NCBI GenBank assembly: GCA_029256005.1
Contig: JAQSYS010000002.1
Span: 1-26,599 of the forward strand
Length of the DNA stretch: 26,599 nt
From: Sedimentibacter sp.
GTDB taxonomy: Bacteria > Bacillota > Clostridia > Tissierellales > Sedimentibacteraceae
Reading direction: 5' to 3'
Every line of letters starts with the position of its first letter. Within the stretch, counting starts at the first letter, position 1. Positions 21,164 to 26,599 of this stretch are shown one piece after another. Made by a program: the position numbers and the translations under genes. Under the pieces are notes generated by a model that saw nothing but the letters and a program-made list of their open reading frames with translations, did not search any database and had not been told where the DNA came from.

Positions 21164-23455
21164 ATGAGAATATATGAACTAGCAAAAGAGTTGAAAATGA
21201 ATAGTAAAGATCTTGTTACATTAGCAGAACAAGAATTAGGAATTACTATTAAAAATCACATGAGTTCTATTTCTGATTTAGAAGTTATAAGATTAAGAAA
21301 AGCACTAAACATAATTAACACAAACAAAAAAGCAAAACCAGCAAAACCAGTTGTGATTGACGATGAACCTTTAGTTGATGAAAAAATTGACTTAAATCAG
21401 GCAAAATTAAAAAAAGTTGATAAAAATTTAATTGCTCCTGTAAAAAAACAGCCTATACAACCAAAACCAAAATCGGAAGGAAACAAGAATATAAATACTA
21501 ATACTAATACTAATTCAAACAATAAGAACAATAATAACAATAATAACAATAATAACAACAACAAAAATAACAATAACAATAACAAAAATAATAATTTTAA
21601 CAGAAACAATCAAAATAAGCAGAAGAATAAGTCTTATCAGCAAAATCAACAGCAAAATCCTGTTGAACCTGAAAAAAAAGAATACGTACCTAAGGTTAAA
21701 AATATTGAAATGGAAGATGCTATAGTAGTAAGACAATTTGCAGACAAATTAGGTGTACCTGCTAACGTTGTAATTTCTAAGTTAATATTGCTTGGAATAA
21801 TGGTAAACATGAATCAAGAAATAGATTTTGATACTGCTCAGTTAATCGGTGAAGAACTAGGTGCTAAGGTTTCTCAAATCGAAGTTGTTGATGAACTTCA
21901 AAATATCGAAGATTCACTTTCTCAAGAAGATGCTGACGATGAAAAAGAATTACAAACTAGACCACCTATTGTTACAGTAATGGGTCACGTTGATCATGGC
22001 AAGACTTCATTGCTCGATGCAATTAGAAATACTGCAGTTACAGAGCATGAAGCTGGGGGAATCACTCAGCACATAGGAGCTTCACAGGTTGAAATTAACG
22101 GAAAGAAAATAACTTTCCTTGATACACCAGGTCATGAGGCTTTTACAGCTATGAGAGCCAGAGGAGCGAAGGTTACAGATATAGCAATTATTGTCGTTGC
22201 AGCAGACGATGGTGTTATGCCTCAAACAATAGAAGCTATTAACCACTCTAAAGCGGCAGGTGTTCCTATAATAGTTGCTGTAAACAAAATAGATAAACCA
22301 ACAGCTAATATGGACAGAGTAAAGCAGGAACTTTCAGAACAAGGAATCATATCTGAAGACTGGGGCGGAGATACAATATTTGTGCCAGTTTCAGCAAAGC
22401 AACACATGGGAATTTCTGACTTATTGGAAATGATTCTTTTAGTGGCAGAAGTTCAGGAATTCAAAGCAAATCCAAATAGAGCTGCAAAAGGTACTATCAT
22501 AGAAGCAAAGCTTGACAAAGGTAGAGGACCTGTTGCCACTGTTTTAATTGAAAAAGGGACTTTGAATAAGGGCGATGTTGTGTTAGTAGGCGGTGCATTT
22601 GGTAAAGTCAGAGCAATGTTCAACTCTAAAGGTAAGAAAATTAACCTAGCAGGACCTTCAGTTCCTGTGGAAATTTTGGGTTTAAACGAAACTCCTCAAG
22701 CTGGTGACACTTTAGTAGTAATGGAAAGTGAAAAGGTAGCTAAAAATATTGCTGAAAAGCGTAAAGACAGAAGACATCAGGAATCAATGAATTCATCAAG
22801 TAAAGTATCATTGGATGATTTATTCGACAGAATTCAAAAGGGTGAAGTAAAAGACTTAAACATTATCATAAAGGCTGACGTTAGCGGCTCAATTGAAGCT
22901 GTTAAGCAATCATTGCTAAAACAGAGTATGGAAGAAGTAAAAGTTAATCCTATCCATGGCGGTGTTGGCGGAATAAATGAAAATGACGTTATGCTTGCAG
23001 CAGCGTCAAATGCCATAGTTATAGGCTTTAATGTAAGACCATCTATTGCAGCAATGGAGCTTGCAAAAAAAGAAAATGTAGATATTCGTACGTACAATAT
23101 TATTTACCAAGCAATTGAAGACATTCAACAGGCTGTTAAGGGTATGCTTGCACCTATATTTAAGGAAGTTGTTCAGGGAAGAGCGGAAGTTAGACAGACA
23201 TTTAAGGTTCCTAATTTTGGAATTGTTGCCGGAGTATATGTAACAAGCGGTAAGATTACGAGAAAATCTAAGATAAGAATATTAAGAAATGATATAATCT
23301 TACATGAAGGTGACATTGCATCATTAAAAAGATTTAAGGATGATGTTTCAGAATTGAACACAAGCTATGAAGGTGGAATTGGAATAGAAAAATTCAATGA
23401 CATTAAAGTAGGGGACTTTTTTGAAGCTTATATAATGGAAGAAATAAAAAGATAG
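21164..23455 (+). CDS. infB: Translation initiation factor IF-2
   Basis: IF2 is the GTPase that brings initiator fMet-tRNA to the ribosome and promotes subunit joining. The protein has 763 residues. An N-terminal IF2N subdomain (MRIYELAKELKMNSKDLVTL) is followed by a linker whose residues 109-150 are almost pure Asn with a few Lys, a second IF2N (about 180-235), and the G domain from about 265: P-loop GHVDHGKT at 274-281, DTPGHEA, NKID and the G5 SAK. Domains II-IV follow, with the C2 tRNA-binding barrel at the end. The Asn tract is encoded by AAC/AAT repeats and is unlike the usual charged linker. CGGAGGTGG precedes the ATG. Confidence 0.98.
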   Translation: MRIYELAKELKMNSKDLVTLAEQELGITIKNHMSSISDLEVIRLRKALNIINTNKKAKPAKPVVIDDEPLVDEKIDLNQAKLKKVDKNLIAPVKKQPIQPKPKSEGNKNINTNTNTNSNNKNNNNNNNNNNNNKNNNNNNKNNNFNRNNQNKQKNKSYQQNQQQNPVEPEKKEYVPKVKNIEMEDAIVVRQFADKLGVPANVVISKLILLGIMVNMNQEIDFDTAQLIGEELGAKVSQIEVVDELQNIEDSLSQEDADDEKELQTRPPIVTVMGHVDHGKTSLLDAIRNTAVTEHEAGGITQHIGASQVEINGKKITFLDTPGHEAFTAMRARGAKVTDIAIIVVAADDGVMPQTIEAINHSKAAGVPIIVAVNKIDKPTANMDRVKQELSEQGIISEDWGGDTIFVPVSAKQHMGISDLLEMILLVAEVQEFKANPNRAAKGTIIEAKLDKGRGPVATVLIEKGTLNKGDVVLVGGAFGKVRAMFNSKGKKINLAGPSVPVEILGLNETPQAGDTLVVMESEKVAKNIAEKRKDRRHQESMNSSSKVSLDDLFDRIQKGEVKDLNIIIKADVSGSIEAVKQSLLKQSMEEVKVNPIHGGVGGINENDVMLAAASNAIVIGFNVRPSIAAMELAKKENVDIRTYNIIYQAIEDIQQAVKGMLAPIFKEVVQGRAEVRQTFKVPNFGIVAGVYVTSGKITRKSKIRILRNDIILHEGDIASLKRFKDDVSELNTSYEGGIGIEKFNDIKVGDFFEAYIMEEIKR
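21495..21612 (+). repeat. AAC/AAT trinucleotide repeat tract in infB
   Basis: About 118 bases consist almost entirely of ACT/AAT/AAC/AAA triplets and encode the poly-Asn linker. As the unit is three bases, slippage would lengthen or shorten the linker without breaking the frame. Codons AAC and AAT are mixed, so it is partly degenerate and not a pure microsatellite. Confidence 0.85.
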
Positions 23456-23476
23456 TTTAAGAAAAGAGGTATAACA

Positions 23477-23857
23477 ATGGCAAAAAGAAGAAATAGCAGA
23501 TTGTCAGGTGAAATGCAAAAGGTTATATCTGAAATAATCAGAAATGAAGTTAAAGATCCTCGATTATCAGATCTAGTAAGCATAACTGACGTGCATGTTA
23601 CAGAAGATTTAAAATTTGCTAAAGTCTTTGTTTCAGTATATGGCGACATAGAGCAATCTTTGGAAGCATTAAAGAGTGCAAGGGGTTTCATTAGAAAAGA
23701 AGTTGGCAAAAGAATTAAGTTGCGCTTAACTCCGGAGCTGTTATTTGAAAAGGATGAATCTATTGAAAAAGGCATATATATGTCAAGCCTTATCAATAAG
23801 GTTATTGAAAAAGATGAAGAAAACAGGCAGGTTGATGATGAATCTGATGATGAATGA
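23477..23857 (+). CDS. rbfA: Ribosome-binding factor A
   Basis: RbfA is a KH-fold 30S assembly factor that acts on the 5' end of 16S rRNA. The 126-residue protein has RNSRLSGEMQKVISEIIRNE, then VKDPRLSDLVSITDVHVTED and AKVFVSVYGD, and LRLTPELLFEKDESIEKG in the C-terminal part; an acidic tail follows. AAGAGGT precedes the ATG. Its 3' end overlaps the nrnA start by 20 bases. Confidence 0.97.
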   Translation: MAKRRNSRLSGEMQKVISEIIRNEVKDPRLSDLVSITDVHVTEDLKFAKVFVSVYGDIEQSLEALKSARGFIRKEVGKRIKLRLTPELLFEKDESIEKGIYMSSLINKVIEKDEENRQVDDESDDE

Positions 23858-24812
23858 TGTTAAGGAATTATTTAATTTAATAAATAATTCCCAAAATATC
23901 TGTATTGCAGGTCACAAAGCCCCTGATGGAGATTGTATAGGGTCTGTAATGGCCCTATACGAGTTTTTAAAACTACAAAATAAAAAGCTGACGGTATGTA
24001 TAGATGGTAAAATCCCTTTTAATTATAAGAAACTTGTTGATGAAGAAGTGATTTTAAAGGAATATAACAATCAAAAATTTGACTTATTGTTTATTTTAGA
24101 CTGCAGTGATGCAGAAAGACTCGGTAAGTTTAAAGATGTTTTCGCCAATGCTACAAAAACAGTCTGCATTGACCATCATAAAACAAATCAAAGCTTTGCT
24201 GATATTAACATTATAATTCCTTCCATGAGTTCAACAGGAGAGCTTTTGTATGATATATTAAAAACATCAGGACAAAGGTTGACTAAGGAAGCAGCAACTT
24301 ACATTTACATAGCGATAGTGACTGACACTGGCAAGTTCAGCTATTCAAACACTACAAGCGATACTCATAGAAAGACTGCCGAGCTTATAGATTTGGGAGT
24401 TGATGTTGCTGATATAGACAACACAGTATATAACTCCAAACCTTCTAATGTTGTAAAAGCATTCATAGATTGCATATCTAGTATTGAACTTCATTATGAC
24501 AATAAATTTGGTATAGCCTCAATAACAAAAAATATCCTTGAGAATAATGAAGTTGATATGGGAGATATTGATGGCGTTGTTGAATTCATAAGAGAAATAA
24601 AAGAAGTAGAGGTTTCTTGTGTTCTTAAGGAATACGAGGAAAAAAACACAAAGGTAAGTCTTCGATCAAAAAATAATATAGATGTATCTAATATTTCAGT
24701 CAGATTTGGCGGTGGCGGGCATGCTAAGGCTGCAGGATTTGAAATACATGATACTGTGGAGAATACCAAAAAAGTATTAATAGAAATATTTAAGGAATAT
24801 CTTGGAGAATAA
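23838..24812 (+). CDS. nrnA: DHH-family oligoribonuclease / pAp phosphatase NrnA
   Basis: The enzyme degrades nanoRNAs of two to five nucleotides and dephosphorylates pAp. The 324-residue protein has DHH domain motifs AGHKAPDGDCIGS (D30, D32), LFILDCSDAERLG and DHHK at 112-115, then DTGKFSYSNTT, and a C-terminal DHHA1 domain with FGGGGHAKAAGF near 290. Several in-frame ATGs lie in the rbfA overlap; the one at 23838, six bases after GGCAGG, is chosen, but 23835, 23847 or 23850 are also possible. The frame extends upstream without support. Position between rbfA and truB is standard in Firmicutes. Confidence 0.94.
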   Translation: MNLMMNDVKELFNLINNSQNICIAGHKAPDGDCIGSVMALYEFLKLQNKKLTVCIDGKIPFNYKKLVDEEVILKEYNNQKFDLLFILDCSDAERLGKFKDVFANATKTVCIDHHKTNQSFADINIIIPSMSSTGELLYDILKTSGQRLTKEAATYIYIAIVTDTGKFSYSNTTSDTHRKTAELIDLGVDVADIDNTVYNSKPSNVVKAFIDCISSIELHYDNKFGIASITKNILENNEVDMGDIDGVVEFIREIKEVEVSCVLKEYEEKNTKVSLRSKNNIDVSNISVRFGGGGHAKAAGFEIHDTVENTKKVLIEIFKEYLGE

Positions 24813-25678
24813 TGAACGGAATATTAAATATTTTAAAACCGACAGGCATGACATCTCATGATGTGGTAAGCAGTGTCCGAAAAATTCTTGATATGAAAAA
24901 AGTTGGCCATGCAGGAACTCTGGACCCCAATGTGGCAGGAGTTATGGTAATATGTGTGGGCAAGGGAACAAAACTCAGTGATTATCTTATGAACGGAGAT
25001 AAGGAGTATGTGTGCGAGTTGGTTTTAGGACAAAGCACAGACACCCAGGACAGCTATGGTGCTGTAGTTTGTAAAAATGATAAATTCAACTTGAGTATTG
25101 AAGAAATTATTAATGTATTGAAGGAATTTGAAGGAGAACAGCTTCAGGTGCCTCCAATGTATTCTGCTGTTAAACTTAATGGTAAAAAATTATATGAATA
25201 TGCAAGGCAGAATATCGAAGTTATAAAGCCCGGAAAATTGGTTAACATCAAAGAAATTAAACTTATAAAGTTTGAAAAAACAAATGTTTTGATGAAGATT
25301 AAATGCTCTAAAGGAACATATATGAGGACACTGTGCAATGACATAGGTGAAAAGCTAGGAACTTACGGTCATATGGGTGTTTTAATAAGAGTTGAAGCAA
25401 AAGGTTTACATATTGATAATTCTGTAACTCTTGCTGAACTTAAGTATTTATGTGATAACAATCGTCTGGACGAATGTTTAATGTCCATAGATGAGGTATA
25501 TCCTTTAGAAAAAGTTATTGTTGATGATAAATATTTTGATAAATTAATAGTAGGTAATGAAGTAGAATATGAACAAGCTGTAAATAGTGAAGAATTTTAT
25601 ATATGTTGCAAAGATCAACTTATTGGAATTGGAAAGAAAACAGCTCATTCAATTAAAATAGAAAAGTTGCTCATGTAG
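24812..25678 (+). CDS. truB: tRNA pseudouridine(55) synthase
   Basis: TruB makes pseudouridine 55 in the T loop of tRNAs. The 288-residue protein opens NGILNILKPTGMTSHDVVS, has the catalytic aspartate D38 in HAGTLDPNVAGVM, then VPPMYSAVKLNGKKLYEYAR and KCSKGTYMRTLCNDIGEKLG. A short C-terminal domain follows, without an obvious complete PUA domain. Its ATG shares a base with the nrnA stop (TAATG), so translation is coupled. Confidence 0.97.
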   Translation: MNGILNILKPTGMTSHDVVSSVRKILDMKKVGHAGTLDPNVAGVMVICVGKGTKLSDYLMNGDKEYVCELVLGQSTDTQDSYGAVVCKNDKFNLSIEEIINVLKEFEGEQLQVPPMYSAVKLNGKKLYEYARQNIEVIKPGKLVNIKEIKLIKFEKTNVLMKIKCSKGTYMRTLCNDIGEKLGTYGHMGVLIRVEAKGLHIDNSVTLAELKYLCDNNRLDECLMSIDEVYPLEKVIVDDKYFDKLIVGNEVEYEQAVNSEEFYICCKDQLIGIGKKTAHSIKIEKLLM

Positions 25679-25694
25679 ACTATAGGTGGTACTA

Positions 25695-26450
25695 ATGAAT
25701 ATTAAAAACGGATCATGTATTGCTATTGGTAATTTTGATGGCATTCATATCGGTCACGATACATTGATTAGGCGTATGATTGATTTAAGCCATGAAACAA
25801 ATCAAAACAGCATAATAATTACTTTCAAGTTTATAAAAAAAGACTTAAAAAAATCTAATTTAAATTTAAAATATATAAATTCAAGAAATATAAAGCTGGA
25901 ACTGCTAAAATCCTATAGTGTGACAGATGTAGTAGAAATTGAGCTTGATGAAGTCATTTCAAAATATTCTCCTGAACAATTTATTCGAGAAATTTTAATA
26001 GAGAAATATAATGCCAAGAATATTGTAGTTGGATATAATTTCACATTTGGACACATGGCAAGCGGCAATGTTAATACATTAAAAGAGTATCAGGAAAAAT
26101 ACGGATATACAGTAGAAGAAATTTTTCCGGTTAAATATAATGGAATAGTTGTCAGCTCAACTTTAGTGCGAAATTTGTTAAATGAAGGCAAAATTCGCGA
26201 AGCCAACAAACTTCTGATTAATGACTACACTATATTTCAAGATGAAGTTATATTAGATTTTAATAAAAATATTGCTTTTGTAGATACTAAGAGTAGTATA
26301 ATAGTACCTGCTGATGGAAGATACAAGGTAAAAATAGGAAATAAGGAAATGATAGTAGCCATAATAACCAATAAAAATGGTTCTGTTTTAACTTTCGATA
26401 ATAGTATCGAACAAAATGAGAATATTGTTTTTAAGGATAAGGTAGTATGA
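25695..26450 (+). CDS. ribF: RibF-type FAD synthetase-like protein with reduced C-terminal domain
   Basis: Usual RibF is bifunctional, with an N-terminal FMN adenylyltransferase and a C-terminal riboflavin kinase, about 300-315 residues. This one has 251. The N-terminal domain is intact: AIGNFDGIHIGHDTLI with H18/H21 of the nucleotidyl transferase HxGH, VVGYNFTFGHMASG, and VSSTLVRNLLNEGKI. In the C-terminal part the kinase ATP-binding GFPTAN motif is missing; only a short beta segment (IIVPADGRYKVKIG) recalls the flavokinase barrel. It may therefore make FAD but not FMN, or be a divergent paralogue. A GTG at 25686 is in frame, but it forms part of the AGGTGG ribosome binding site, so ATG 25695 is used. 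Confidence 0.85.
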   Translation: MNIKNGSCIAIGNFDGIHIGHDTLIRRMIDLSHETNQNSIIITFKFIKKDLKKSNLNLKYINSRNIKLELLKSYSVTDVVEIELDEVISKYSPEQFIREILIEKYNAKNIVVGYNFTFGHMASGNVNTLKEYQEKYGYTVEEIFPVKYNGIVVSSTLVRNLLNEGKIREANKLLINDYTIFQDEVILDFNKNIAFVDTKSSIIVPADGRYKVKIGNKEMIVAIITNKNGSVLTFDNSIEQNENIVFKDKVV

Positions 26451-26486
26451 TTTCTAGAAAGATTTGTATAAAAAACTAAATTTATA

Positions 26487-26515
26487 TTTACAAAAATACA
26501 GCAGTATGGTACAAT
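26487..26515 (+). promoter_or_regulatory. Sigma-A promoter of rpsO
   Basis: TTTACA (26487-26492), 17 bases, TACAAT (26510-26515). The start would be near 26522. Confidence 0.75.
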
Positions 26516-26521
26516 TTATTG

Positions 26522-26599
26522 TATTTCCATAGCCTAAGTTTTACGAATCCTCAACGTATTGCTTGGATTATGGTGAAATAAAAATAATATCGGAGGATA
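26522..26599 (+). promoter_or_regulatory. rpsO leader with S15-binding three-way-junction-like fold
   Basis: CCATA (26527-26531) pairs with TATGG (26569-26573); CCtAAG (26533-26538) pairs with CTTGG (26562-26566) around a bulged T; TACG (26542-26545) pairs with CGTA (26555-26558). This matches my knowledge of the Firmicutes S15 autoregulatory leader. CGGAGG at 26591-26596 is the ribosome binding site; the rpsO start codon is just past the window edge. Confidence 0.75.

Noticed and set aside
21495..21612. Repeat array that might be a CRISPR
   Set aside because: It is a triplet repeat in a coding frame, with no spacers.
21397..21736. Poly-Leu and poly-Ile/Val frames antisense to infB, resembling membrane peptides
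   Set aside because: They are the complement of the AAC/AAT repeat in the IF2 linker; no start site supports them.
1..26599. Defence system, prophage, insertion sequence or toxin-antitoxin pair
   Set aside because: No nuclease, integrase, transposase, reverse transcriptase or paired small toxin gene is visible; the only unassigned proteins are the 61-residue frame and the small CMD-like and beta-sandwich proteins.

Overview
This is a low-GC Firmicutes chromosome segment, most likely from an anaerobic, spore-forming Clostridia/Tissierellia-type bacterium; the genus cannot be fixed from the window. The grounds are the AT-rich code, strong GGAGG ribosome binding sites, clostridial gene order (rpsB-tsf-pyrH-frr-uppS-cdsA-rseP-ispG and rimP-nusA-ylxR-ylxQ-infB-rbfA-nrnA-truB-ribF-rpsO), a Firmicutes-type S15 leader, and one gene resembling spore cortex-enzyme domains.

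Layout. 1-1684 (minus): 5' part of dprA and all of comM, a DNA-uptake/recombination pair. 1818-3740: divergent mntR/mntH manganese module with several dyads between the genes. 3801-4728 (minus): a carboxymuconolactone-decarboxylase-like protein and a small beta-sandwich protein, the latter behind a possible sigma-K promoter. 4962-7145: topA. 7187-13546: translation and envelope operon (rpsB, tsf, pyrH, frr, a 61-codon unknown, uppS, cdsA, rseP). 13615-14685: ispG. 14821-18447: a block of genes not usual for this cluster (bL25/ctc, a YpfJ-type zinc peptidase, mgtC and a KamA-type radical SAM enzyme, the last two on the minus strand). 18448-19058: a 611-base gene-free stretch that ends with the rimP promoter and leader. 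19059-26450: rimP to ribF, tightly packed and often overlapping. 26487-26599: promoter and S15-type leader of rpsO, whose coding region starts just outside.

How it works together. Most genes build and run the ribosome (S2, EF-Ts, RRF, bL25, RimP, IF2, RbfA, TruB, S15 leader), couple transcription to translation (NusA), supply nucleotides (PyrH) and make cell-envelope lipids and isoprenoids (UppS, CdsA, IspG, RseP). Much of the regulation visible here is at the RNA level: leaders and hairpins before rpsB, tsf, pyrH, uppS, ispG, bL25, rimP and rpsO.

Most noteworthy. The leaders of uppS and rimP share an architecture (an 11-bp hairpin with unrelated sequence, then three conserved blocks in the same order) that I do not recognise as a known riboswitch. 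Other points are a nested hairpin that can mask the pyrH ribosome binding site, a perfect consensus promoter running straight into a terminator before bL25, a dense structured element after the KamA gene, a KamA enzyme lacking both lysine-binding aspartates, and a RibF without its flavokinase motif. I see no defence system, phage, transposon, tRNA, rRNA or CRISPR array.
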